Shown here one piece after another: positions 34,328 to 43,132 of a DNA stretch of 45,421 nt (positions within the stretch are counted from its first letter, which is position 1; each line of letters starts with the position of its first letter). Both the position numbers and the translations under genes were made by a program. Below the pieces are notes generated by a model. The model did no database searches and was not told where the DNA came from. It saw nothing but the letters and a program-made list of their open reading frames with translations. This stretch comes from an uncultured Prevotella sp. (lineage in GTDB: Bacteria > Bacteroidota > Bacteroidia > Bacteroidales > Bacteroidaceae): the NCBI GenBank assembly GCA_900318625.1, contig ONLG01000038.1, positions 1 through 45,421 on the forward strand, in the 5' to 3' direction.

Positions 34328-37300
34328 TCATCTAATTGTTATCTTCTTACCTTTATATATATATATACCGCGCTCGTTTGGACGACCTTTCAGCTTCATT
34401 CCACTCAGGGTGTAGTAGTCGTCAGATGCTGTCTCCGGTGTTTCGACAGGCAGCGGCATCAGGTCGGTAGTGGTGTCGTTCCACATGACGAGTCGGAAAA
34501 GAGGAGCCTCATTGGTTCCGTAGAACAGGTCGTCGGCTATCTGCAAGTAGCTGCTGTTCGACTGAGCCGTTCCGGCACCGGGCTTGAAGTATCCCAGAGT
34601 CACTCCGGCATCGGTAGACTCAATCTTCTTGTAACCGAAGATGTAGTTGAACTTGCCGTCTTCCTTGGGTTCGAGCTTTCGTCCCACAAGCAGCGGTTTG
34701 AGCAGATTGCCTTCCAGCGCGTCGGCTTCTTCCCACGGATCGTCGTTGGTAGTCATGTTCACGCGCAGTCGAGTCACTCCAGCCTGCTGTTCAGCGGCGC
34801 TCGCCAGTATCACACCAGTATTGCGTGGTATAACGTCGCCGTCGAATGGTGCGAGCATCACGGTCTTGTCCTCCGTATTGAGGGTCTTTATGTAGTATAT
34901 GTCAACTCCCTCGGGACGGTTGATAGCATGATACGAGCTGAATGGTTTGAAGAAAGTGTATTGCTCGTTGTTGGCGTTATAAACCGGATTGAGTATGTTC
35001 ACCGTGCTGCTTATGCCCACAAAGTCGGTAATTGGGTCTATCACATAGAAGCAGTAGTATTCGTCGTTGCTCACGTTGCCGCTCTTGCCCGAGCCCACGT
35101 TGTCCACTTTAGACCTGATGTAGAAGCGAATGTTGTAGGTTCCGGCAGGCAGGAGGAAATCCACGTCATCGGCTTTCTGCGAATTAGTGAGGTCCTTGTG
35201 CTCGGATACTCCTTCGTTGCGCCACTTCACGATGTTCACGTGCTGAGTTTCCTCGCGTCCGTTCTCTGGTCCTTTCTTGCCGTCGGCAGTGCCTGGAACC
35301 TGCGGTCGATAGTCATTCTCAATGAAGCAGCTCGTCATCAGGCGGTCGTTGGCGAAGCGCAGCTTGCCCTGCTTGAGCGGCAGGTTCTCTACAAACCAGT
35401 ATTTGCCTTCTTGATTGTAGCTCATCACGTGGGCGTTGCTCGGATCCCATTCGTCTTTCGTTGCATCAATCTTCTCGCTTATAGCATCACCGATTATGAA
35501 CAGTCCCCGGTTGAGCACAAAGCGGTAGGTCGATGTGGTGACGTTCACCGAGAATGTGAACGACTGGTAGTCGTCGGAGAAGCGTGAGGGATTGAACGAC
35601 TGGTCGCCTGAGTCCTGTCCTTCGCCGTGGGCAAAGAGTCCTCCCTCGGTGGCAATGGCATCCTTCTGGAACTGCACCTGCGGACGCAGCACATAGCCCC
35701 AGTCGTCCACAGTCCATGCGTTGTCGGCCAATCGTGATGCCGGGCTCACTGCCAGATAGAGTGCGCCCCATCCGTTTGCCGGTCTTGGTACGGTGACGGT
35801 GTAGACTATACTGTCCGTCACAGCCACGTCGTTGGGGTTCTTGTATTCGTTGCGCACCATCAGCATACGGGCATTGCTGTTGGCAGGCGACCACGATGCT
35901 CCCTCTATGCTGTTGTCGATGTTTCCGATAAGATAGTAGCCGTTGTTGTCTTCGGCTATCGACTTGTTCATGCAAATCTCTAGCGATGAGGCTTCTGTTG
36001 AAGTGCTCTCGATGAAGAAGGTGTAGCTCTTAGCCGTGCCCTGCTCAAGTTTGAAGTTGTAAGCCGTGCCCTGGCCGAAGCGGTAGGGATACTTCTCATA
36101 GGTGTAGCCTGTGCCGCCTGTGCCGTTGTACTTTGTGGTGGCACTAGAGCCCGAGCCCAGTTCGTAGTTGTTACGTCCTGAGGTGCGCGGCTGGAAGTTG
36201 AAGTTAGTGTTGCCGTCACCACGCACGATGCGGTAGTGTATGGTCGTTCCGGTAGAGTTCAGGCTGCTCAGGCGCTTTACAATCTCGTCGTCCTTGATGT
36301 TGAGAGTGTGGATAAGGGTGTTCACCTTGCCGTCCTGTCCACTCATCGAACGGTTGCGCGATGGGGTGAAGCGGAACTGAGGCAACTTGGCATTGGCCGT
36401 GAGCTCGGGACTCACGAGATAGTAGGTACCGCCACCCTCGGCCTCAGGATAGTCATCGAGGCGGCCCGGTGCTTCGGCCACGGTGAGAGCCTCGCCCAAG
36501 CCGTGGTAGACAAGATACGCTTCATGGCCGTCGTTGCCTGTGGCCTCGGTGATGTTGAAATCCTGGCTCTTGTCGTCGTCGCCGTTCTGGTTGACGATGG
36601 CCATAAGTGTGGAGTTGGGCGTTCCGTCGTAGAGCTCAAAGGGAATACCGTTAAGATGTATGCAGTACCAAATTTGTCCGGTTTCATCGATATATCGCTC
36701 CTTGAGCTGTGTGCCCGGATACATGGCCGATGGCTCAAACACACCGAGGTTTCCCTCTATGGTGTACCAGCTGTAGAGGTTCAGCAAGTACTCGCCGGCA
36801 TCTTGCTCGGCAGCAGTGGGATTGTCCTTGCGCACATAGATGGTGTAGTCCTTGGTTTTCTGCGGAGTGAGGATGATGCTCGAGTATGTCTTTTCGGTCA
36901 CGGTAGTGGCTTCATCGCTGGGCTTGGTCTTTATAACGAGGTAGACGGTCTTGTTGTCGCCTTCGGTACTTTCCGAAACAACATAGAAGTTGTCGGTGTC
37001 TGCGGTTTCTCCTTGTGTCACCTCGGGAGCCTGACGGTAGTTGGCGTAGGCAATGATGCTCACCTTGTATTTGCTGTTCACGTCGCGGAACTTGCGGTGA
37101 TACCATATCTTCTGGCCGTCGCTGTTGTTGGCATCGCTCAGACACACCTCCAGGTTGGTGTTGAACGCGCTCTGCTTGTCGCCCAGAGGTTCATACTCGA
37201 ATGAGCCGTCGGCAGTCTGGTACTTGGCATATAGGCGCACGATGGCTCCCGACTCGTCGCGCACGTAGACATCTATGTCCTTGGTGCCGGCCTTCAGCTT

Positions 37301-39757
37301 AAATTTGTTGGCATCGGTAGTAGAGAGAGCACCCGATTGAGTGGTTTCCGTTCCGTCTTTCATTATATAGTACTCTGTCACTGAGGGACCAATATATTCG
37401 TCGGCTCCCTGTGTGCCGTTTGAGTATGGGATGGCATGGAAAGCCTGTCCGTCGGGCACCTCTATGGTGTAGCAGTACCAGTCGGCGGTGTTGCCCGACA
37501 CGTATGTAGAAGTGTAAGTGGTGTAGTTGCTCAGGGTGATAGCTTTGGCCCAGGTTCCCTGTGGCTCCACTTTGACACCATTCTCGTCGGTATAGTAGAC
37601 ATAGAGATGCGGCACTTCGTTGTAGGCATCTTGCACAAACACTCTCACCTTGCGTTTCATCGGTGTCAGTGCTGCTATCTCGCTGTTGCTGAGTGTTCCG
37701 GTGGTGGCTGTGGTGTAGTGTCCATCTCCCTTTGTTCCGTCGGCACTGTTGATGGTGACGAAGTTGTTTTTCGTTCCGCCGTTCACGGCGAGGTTGTCGG
37801 TCTGCACTCCGCCGGCCACGGCTATCACGTTGACCGAGTTGTTGCCCACGGGAGCTTCGCTTATCACGTATCGCATCCATACGTTACCGGCACCGTCTTG
37901 CCAACGCGTATATGAGGGGTTGTCGCGAGCGGTTTCCCAGCTGCCAAAGGGATTCTGGGTTATTCCAGCCTCGTCGTACCAGGCATAGAGTGTCACGGGC
38001 TCTATGGGCGACGAAGGATTGACATCGCGGGCGTAGATTATAGTTGGTGCCTTCTCAAGATACTTGTTGGCAGCTGTCTTCAGCACATAGACTGCATAGC
38101 CGTGGGCCTGAAGACTGATGGTCTGGTCTTTGGTGAGGTTCACCTCGGTGGCAGTGGTGTTGACAGAACCCACTCCGCCTTTGATAACCTGTGTGTAGGT
38201 GCCGTCGCTGAGGTCTGTCACCTTCACGTTCACATCCGAGGCACCGAGGTTGAGCACCGTCAGCACGGCCTCATTGCCTATCGAACGCACGTAGGCAAGC
38301 ACCGACGACTGGTCGGTCATGAGCGTTGATGTCGAAGTAGCCATTCCGGGTGAGTTGCCCAGTGGCAGCTGTTCGTGCTTCAGCTCGGCCAGCTTGCTCA
38401 CAAGTGCCTGCATGGTGGCATCAGTGTTGGTCCAGTCGATGTGAGTACCGTCTTGGAAATAGTCGAGCTTGGCAAGGTCGCCGATCTCCTGTCCGTTGTA
38501 GATTAGGGGCATTCCGTCGATGGTGAACGAGAACACTGTCATGGCATAGCGGTTGTCGCCATAGAGTGTGGAGAGCGTTCCGCCGTCGTTGTTGCCGTTC
38601 ACGTCGTGGTTGGTGACGTATGTCATGCGTCCGAAGGTGGTTTCAGCATTGTTGTAGTTGAATGTCTTGAGCGCGCCTTTCAGAGCTGAGGCATCGTTAC
38701 CGCTGCCCACAGTCCTCATCTGTCCCTGCAGCTCCATGGCGAAATCATAGTCCCAGCCGCAGTCCTTCAGGTGCTTGTTGCCGCTGCCTGTCAGGTCGGC
38801 CTCGGCCATCATCTTCAGGCTGGGCTTCAGCTGCTTCAGTTCGCGTATGCACTGTGTCCAGTACGAGGCAGGGATGGTCTTGCTGCTGACGTAGTCGTTG
38901 CGGAATCCGTCGACGTCGCAGGTCGTCACCCACTGTTTCATTATTCGTGTCATCTCGGCGCAGAGGTCGGGATTGGAATAGTTGAGTTCAAAGACATCAC
39001 TGTAGTTGTTGGGATGTATCATGTTGCCACTGCCGTCCTTGGTGTAATATTCCGGATGGCTCGTCACCCACAGATGGTCGGTGGCGGTGTGGTTGGGCAC
39101 CCAGTCCATCCACACCTCCATACCTAAGCGGTGGGCTTCGGCTACGAACGCTGTCAGGTCGGCCACGCTGCCGTAGCTTTCTTTTACAGCCTCAAAGTCC
39201 TTTGCGGCGTATGGGCTGTTTATACCTGTTGTTCCGCGCTCGTAGATAGGCATTAGCCACACCACGTCAACTCCCAGGTCTTTCAGTCCTGTGAGCTTCC
39301 CCTGCGCAGCGGCAATGCTTCCCTCGGCGGTCATCATGCCAATGTTCATTTCGTAGATTACGTTGCGCCCTTTGTTTGATTTCATCGCAAACGTGGGGTC
39401 GGCAGTCTGGCTTATGTCGCTTACGGCCACGTTGTTTCTCACGTCGGAGCCGTTGCGCACAAGATTGAAGGTGGTAGGCACGTCGCTCACTTTCGTTATC
39501 TTATATTTGTAAACGAAAGTCCCCGACGTTGTTTCGCCAACGTAGGTCATGTGGTCGCCGGGATAGGAGCCGTTGTAAGCGAAATAACCGCCTCCGTGGT
39601 CGCTGTAATCCCAGAACCACACCTGAAAGTCGCCCATCACAGACGACTCGAGAGACAGCGTGTGGGTGCCGGTAGCATAGGTAGCCGTGTAGGTTTCCTG
39701 TGCGCTCATAGCGAGCTGACACATGCTGATGATGAATAGAAATAGTAGCTTTTTCAT
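34328..39757 (-). CDS. Giant secreted GH13 amylase with four enlarged CBM-like modules
   Basis: 1809 residues; signal peptide ending SAQ at 20. An N-terminal beta module (about 21-115, with QVWFWDYSD and YPGDHM) resembles CBM26. The barrel shows D217/N221/H222 (MDWVPNH), R286/D288 (GFRND), E319 (MAEAD) and H384-D385 (TNHD). Then come four tandem modules of about 115-140 residues opening TIIYARD (572), KVRVFVQD (703), DIDVYVRD (827) and DYTIYVRK (970), each followed by an LYxWY-like strand. The last 650 residues hold further beta domains, including a part with VIPRNTGVIL seen in other Prevotella secreted proteins, and the tail GIYIYKGKKITIR. The sequence cannot decide between alpha-amylase and pullulanase. 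It has an operator and promoter of its own. Confidence 0.9.
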   Translation of the reverse strand: MKKLLFLFIISMCQLAMSAQETYTATYATGTHTLSLESSVMGDFQVWFWDYSDHGGGYFAYNGSYPGDHMTYVGETTSGTFVYKYKITKVSDVPTTFNLVRNGSDVRNNVAVSDISQTADPTFAMKSNKGRNVIYEMNIGMMTAEGSIAAAQGKLTGLKDLGVDVVWLMPIYERGTTGINSPYAAKDFEAVKESYGSVADLTAFVAEAHRLGMEVWMDWVPNHTATDHLWVTSHPEYYTKDGSGNMIHPNNYSDVFELNYSNPDLCAEMTRIMKQWVTTCDVDGFRNDYVSSKTIPASYWTQCIRELKQLKPSLKMMAEADLTGSGNKHLKDCGWDYDFAMELQGQMRTVGSGNDASALKGALKTFNYNNAETTFGRMTYVTNHDVNGNNDGGTLSTLYGDNRYAMTVFSFTIDGMPLIYNGQEIGDLAKLDYFQDGTHIDWTNTDATMQALVSKLAELKHEQLPLGNSPGMATSTSTLMTDQSSVLAYVRSIGNEAVLTVLNLGASDVNVKVTDLSDGTYTQVIKGGVGSVNTTATEVNLTKDQTISLQAHGYAVYVLKTAANKYLEKAPTIIYARDVNPSSPIEPVTLYAWYDEAGITQNPFGSWETARDNPSYTRWQDGAGNVWMRYVISEAPVGNNSVNVIAVAGGVQTDNLAVNGGTKNNFVTINSADGTKGDGHYTTATTGTLSNSEIAALTPMKRKVRVFVQDAYNEVPHLYVYYTDENGVKVEPQGTWAKAITLSNYTTYTSTYVSGNTADWYCYTIEVPDGQAFHAIPYSNGTQGADEYIGPSVTEYYIMKDGTETTQSGALSTTDANKFKLKAGTKDIDVYVRDESGAIVRLYAKYQTADGSFEYEPLGDKQSAFNTNLEVCLSDANNSDGQKIWYHRKFRDVNSKYKVSIIAYANYRQAPEVTQGETADTDNFYVVSESTEGDNKTVYLVIKTKPSDEATTVTEKTYSSIILTPQKTKDYTIYVRKDNPTAAEQDAGEYLLNLYSWYTIEGNLGVFEPSAMYPGTQLKERYIDETGQIWYCIHLNGIPFELYDGTPNSTLMAIVNQNGDDDKSQDFNITEATGNDGHEAYLVYHGLGEALTVAEAPGRLDDYPEAEGGGTYYLVSPELTANAKLPQFRFTPSRNRSMSGQDGKVNTLIHTLNIKDDEIVKRLSSLNSTGTTIHYRIVRGDGNTNFNFQPRTSGRNNYELGSGSSATTKYNGTGGTGYTYEKYPYRFGQGTAYNFKLEQGTAKSYTFFIESTSTEASSLEICMNKSIAEDNNGYYLIGNIDNSIEGASWSPANSNARMLMVRNEYKNPNDVAVTDSIVYTVTVPRPANGWGALYLAVSPASRLADNAWTVDDWGYVLRPQVQFQKDAIATEGGLFAHGEGQDSGDQSFNPSRFSDDYQSFTFSVNVTTSTYRFVLNRGLFIIGDAISEKIDATKDEWDPSNAHVMSYNQEGKYWFVENLPLKQGKLRFANDRLMTSCFIENDYRPQVPGTADGKKGPENGREETQHVNIVKWRNEGVSEHKDLTNSQKADDVDFLLPAGTYNIRFYIRSKVDNVGSGKSGNVSNDEYYCFYVIDPITDFVGISSTVNILNPVYNANNEQYTFFKPFSSYHAINRPEGVDIYYIKTLNTEDKTVMLAPFDGDVIPRNTGVILASAAEQQAGVTRLRVNMTTNDDPWEEADALEGNLLKPLLVGRKLEPKEDGKFNYIFGYKKIESTDAGVTLGYFKPGAGTAQSNSSYLQIADDLFYGTNEAPLFRLVMWNDTTTDLMPLPVETPETASDDYYTLSGMKLKGRPNERGIYIYKGKKITIR

Positions 39758-39806
39758 ATTGAACGTTTTGTGTAGAGTTTTGCCGCAAAAAAATTGTTAA
39801 CGGGCA

Positions 39807-39814
39807 CAAAATTA
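39807..39814 (-). promoter_or_regulatory. Promoter -7 element for the giant amylase
   Basis: Minus-strand TAATTTTG fits TAnnTTTG, 49 nt before the ATG at 39757; the -33 triplet is TTC. Confidence 0.5.
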
Positions 39815-39870
39815 CACTGTCTGTAATCCCACTGAAAGTTTGTCTAAACAAAATCTAAGTTTAGACGGAT

Positions 39871-39884
39871 TGCAAACGGTTGAA
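39871..39884 (-). promoter_or_regulatory. LacI-family operator candidate for the giant amylase
   Basis: TGCAAACGGTTGAA (plus strand) matches the 31471-31484 palindrome at 12 of 14 positions. Its centre is 67 bp upstream of the -7 element, within 1 bp of the other sites. Confidence 0.6.
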
Positions 39885-39947
39885 AAAAAGCTACTTACTT
39901 GTTTTGCTCGGAATTATTATCAAATGCTTTTTGAGCTTATAAAACAG

Positions 39948-39977
39948 AAGGCCACACCCGTTTCCGGATGTGACCTT
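39948..39977 (-). terminator. Terminator after the amylase at 40066
   Basis: On the minus strand AAGGTCACATCCG pairs with CGGGTGTGGCCTT around a short loop, then CTGTTTTAT. Two direct copies of TGGTGATTGGGGAA lie between it and the stop codon. Confidence 0.7.
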
Positions 39978-40065
39978 GTTGCAAATGAGTGGTGATTGGG
40001 GAATGGTGATTGGGGAACTTGCTGGCTAAAACGCCAATCCCCACTCACCAATCACACTTCACACC

Positions 40066-42447
40066 TCACTTGATGATAATCTTCTTGCCCTGGTGTATGT
40101 AGATGCCACGCTGCGTGGGCTTGCTCACGCGCTGGCCTGAGAGGGTATAGAAGCTGTTGTCTGCAGGCTTCACGGGGTCGGCATGTATGCCGTCGATGCC
40201 TGTTGAGTATTCAGACGTAACGTCGTTCACCTTGTTCTTTGTACCTTCTTTCTGGCTTGTTACCTCGAAGAAGCAGTCCTTGTTGTAACCATAGGCGTCG
40301 CTGCCCATGTCTACGGACTGCGGAGAGCCGTTAGCGGTGCTGAACACAAAGCTTACGAAGTCGTCGGCAGAGCTGATGGTGAAGGTCTTGTAGAACCACG
40401 TCTTGCCGCCTACGGTCTTGGTAGCTGTTACCTTGTCGCCTGGCCAGCCGCCAGAAGGATTGTGCTTTCCGTCGCCGCCCCATGTCCAGAAGTTGCAGTA
40501 AGTCTTGTCGCTCCATCCCGAGTTGTCGATGTTGACGTAAGCGGTAATCTGATACGGGTCGAACGCAGGCGTTGACGACTCCCAGTACTCACGCGACTGT
40601 ATTCCGCTCACGCTGCCGTTCTTCAGCAAGCCCACCTTCAGCGTGGAGCCCTTGGGCACGGTTATCGTTGCGCCGCTGGCCACGGCGGTGCTGCTTGCCG
40701 TGGGGTTAGAGCCGTTGGTGGTGTACACCACCTTGGCACCGCTGGTGTTGCTGATAGCCGTCACCGTCACCTTGATGTCAGCCGACACTTCCTGCGAAGG
40801 CTCGCTCACCCATACGGTTTCGAGGCTCTTGTTCAGATAGTAGCGGTAGTGGTAGCCGTCGATAATCTTTACCCACTCGGTACCGGGCGATGTCGGATTG
40901 AGACCGATGTCGGCCACAAGGGTGTAGTTGGATGTCGAAGGACCCACCTTGCGCACGATGCGCTGCGCACCGTTGCTGATGTTCTGGAATACGCTCTGGT
41001 TGGTGATGCCGGCCATCTTGCGGGCAAAGATCATGTTCTTTATCTCGTTCTTGTAGGCCTGCCAGTGTTTCATAAACACGCAAGGTGTGCCGGGGTTGGC
41101 TATCATCCACGCGTTCAGGGCTATAGTGTCGCGGCGCACGGGGTCTTGCTGATCCGTTGCTGAGCGGTATTCGGTGTCGTGGTTCTCAACGAATGTTACG
41201 GCATAGCGCTTATAGGTGGAGTTCGACATGATGCTGGTATTGTTCAGCTTGTTGTAGTTGTAGGTCGGGGTAAGTGCCGAAGAGGGTATGCGGAAGTAGA
41301 GCTTCACGCCAGTGCCGGTGTCGTTGGTCGACGTCACCTCTTTCCATGTGCCGTCGTAGCAACGCGACTTGCCGCCGATGCTCATGCCGGCTTGTCCCGA
41401 AGCGGGGAACTGCTTCGACGCGCCGTCGCTGAAGATGGCCAGTCCGCTGGCAGTCAGCGTCGAGGGCACGGTGTACTCGAACCATCCCGTCACACCGTTG
41501 ACGGTGCGGCTGGCGTTCCACGTCATGGTCTTGCCGGGCCACTCAGCATTCTTCGTCGAGCCAGAGTTGGCATATACATAAACGTAAACCAAATTTTCGT
41601 CGGCCCAGCTGGTGGGCTGTGCGTCGCGGCAGGTGTAGCGGAAGGGGAAGTCGAAGGCAGCCGACTGAATAGTGCCGCTCACCTTAGTTCCGTTGATCCA
41701 GTTCTGCACGGTGGTGGAATTGCCGTCCCAGTACTCGCCCACAGAGTACTGCACTCCGCAGTTGGCGTTGTACATTCCTACATACGTTGCGCCATAGCCC
41801 TTCACCATGTCGTAGCGGAAGCCCGTGTAGCCCAGGTCTTCAAGCAGGGCCTTGGTATATGCCTTGCATACGTCTTGCACGTTGGTGCTCTTATGGTCGA
41901 GGTCGCGCATACCGCCCCAGTCTTCTCCCGTGTCTGCGTTTGCACTGAGGCTTACACCTTCCTTGGTGGCCTGAGTCTTGGCAGCACCGCCGTCGTCATT
42001 GCTGCACACGTCGGTCGATGTCATCTTGTAGGTCACGCCTTTGTATGTCTCCGTGGGGAAGCCAAACCATCCGCTGATGCTCTTGCGGTGGTTGATAACC
42101 ACATCAGCAATGGTTCCGAGTCCGTAGCCCTTGAAGGTGTTGATCATAGAGCGCAGCTGTTCCTCGTTGCCGAAGGAGCTGGTGTAGTGGGTGCCGCCTG
42201 GGAACCAGTAGCAATCGTCGTAGCCCATCGACGTGCCGTTGCAGTTGCCGCTTTGCGGTATCCAGATGAGGTCGTAGACGGAAGCCAGGTCCTTGGCTTG
42301 CTTCTCAAGTGTGGTCCATCTCGAGTCGCTGTAGGAGTCCCAGTAGAAACCTTGCAGCATCACGCCGCCGTAATTGGCTGGCCAGCCCTGTGCCATCATC
42401 GTGACAGCAAAGCAAAGGGCGCAGAATGAAGTAACAATTCGTTTCAT
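40066..42447 (-). CDS. Secreted GH13 alpha-amylase with a starch-binding module inserted in the barrel
   Basis: 793 residues; signal peptide ending MAQ at 20. The catalytic part is a close relative of the 7825-10521 amylase: D115/N119/H120 (DVVINH), R211/D213 (GFRYDMVKGYG), E238 (VGEYWD), H423-D424 (VENHDTE). Between E238 and H423, residues about 283-378 form a complete CBM26-like module (VYVYVYANS, AEWPGKTM, CYDGTWK) that the relative carries after its catalytic domain instead. After the barrel come a chitobiase C-terminal-like beta domain (about 580-640), a further CBM26-like module (GGWPGDKV) and the tail GIYIHQGKKIIIK. It is a separate transcript ending in its own terminator. Confidence 0.93.
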   Translation of the reverse strand: MKRIVTSFCALCFAVTMMAQGWPANYGGVMLQGFYWDSYSDSRWTTLEKQAKDLASVYDLIWIPQSGNCNGTSMGYDDCYWFPGGTHYTSSFGNEEQLRSMINTFKGYGLGTIADVVINHRKSISGWFGFPTETYKGVTYKMTSTDVCSNDDGGAAKTQATKEGVSLSANADTGEDWGGMRDLDHKSTNVQDVCKAYTKALLEDLGYTGFRYDMVKGYGATYVGMYNANCGVQYSVGEYWDGNSTTVQNWINGTKVSGTIQSAAFDFPFRYTCRDAQPTSWADENLVYVYVYANSGSTKNAEWPGKTMTWNASRTVNGVTGWFEYTVPSTLTASGLAIFSDGASKQFPASGQAGMSIGGKSRCYDGTWKEVTSTNDTGTGVKLYFRIPSSALTPTYNYNKLNNTSIMSNSTYKRYAVTFVENHDTEYRSATDQQDPVRRDTIALNAWMIANPGTPCVFMKHWQAYKNEIKNMIFARKMAGITNQSVFQNISNGAQRIVRKVGPSTSNYTLVADIGLNPTSPGTEWVKIIDGYHYRYYLNKSLETVWVSEPSQEVSADIKVTVTAISNTSGAKVVYTTNGSNPTASSTAVASGATITVPKGSTLKVGLLKNGSVSGIQSREYWESSTPAFDPYQITAYVNIDNSGWSDKTYCNFWTWGGDGKHNPSGGWPGDKVTATKTVGGKTWFYKTFTISSADDFVSFVFSTANGSPQSVDMGSDAYGYNKDCFFEVTSQKEGTKNKVNDVTSEYSTGIDGIHADPVKPADNSFYTLSGQRVSKPTQRGIYIHQGKKIIIK

Positions 42448-42505
42448 GTTATAGATAGGTTTAATAGTTAGTAATCTCTCTCTATATATAAATAGGTAGT
42501 GCCAA

Positions 42506-42513
42506 CAAAGTTA
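42506..42513 (-). promoter_or_regulatory. Promoter -7 element for the amylase at 40066
   Basis: Minus-strand TAACTTTG fits TAnnTTTG, about 58 nt before the ATG at 42447. Confidence 0.5.
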
Positions 42514-42564
42514 AAACTTTTTATCGTATTAGCACACCCTAACGGGCTTTTTTAACTTTTTTAC

Positions 42565-42591
42565 GTGTGCTTTTTTGCACACTCGTTTGCA
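42565..42591. promoter_or_regulatory. Composite inverted repeat and LacI-type half-site
   Basis: GTGTGC-T6-GCACAC (42565-42582) is a perfect inverted repeat; CGTTTGCA at 42584-42591 is an exact half of the 31471-31484 operator. The half-site centre is about 75 bp from the -7 element, close to one helical turn further than at the other promoters. Confidence 0.4.
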
Positions 42592-42873
42592 CAGAATGGG
42601 CAGCTGAGGGCATGGTTTGAGAAGCCCCTGAGACCTTTCTGTTAGTCTGCTGCCTTGTTTTCCTCTGCGGAGATAAGGAGTCTTTATGCCTGAGGAGAAT
42701 AGCAGAAACGCGGGTTTTGGTTCAAAAATAGGCGGTTTCATCGATAGTGTAATGGGGACAAAGGCAAGCTGAACCGCAGTAGAAGCTTGAAAACACCTTG
42801 TATTTAATTCTTGCAAATCTCCGTTGAAGCTGGGCGAATAGTTTGTGATTTGTCAAGTTTTTCGGAAAAATTG
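42592..42873. other. Intergenic stretch without a supported gene
   Basis: Open frames here on the minus strand have no domain or start context. No clear repeat or RNA was seen. Confidence 0.5.
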
Positions 42874-42903
42874 TTTGTAAGTTCCAAACTTTTTGTATCT
42901 TTG
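42874..42903 (+). promoter_or_regulatory. Promoter of the PI-PLC-like gene
   Basis: TTTG (42874-42877), 18 nt, TATCTTTG (42896-42903). It leaves a leader of about 220 nt before the ATG at 43133, long for this genome. Confidence 0.55.
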
Positions 42904-43132
42904 AGCGCAGAAGCCATGCTGCACGGCATACGTTTCTCCCTTGCCGATGGCCAGATGTTTGCATTATATCGCAGCCAAAGGCCCGGACAATTGAAATACT
43001 AACCACCTTTTTACAGCGACGAAAAACATAAGGCACGGCTCTATGCCAAAGATTTTATTTACATAACTGCCAAGGTTATTTGGAATTTCCTGTTCTGAAT
43101 CTAATAATTAACAAACAACGAATAGAAAACCT

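Noticed and set aside
36236-37204. Open frame of 322 codons antisense to the giant amylase
   Set aside because: Same shadow pattern; no signal or domain.
41179-42429. Open frame of 416 codons antisense to the amylase at 40066
   Set aside because: Lies wholly within a gene with clear GH13 motifs and has no recognisable domain.
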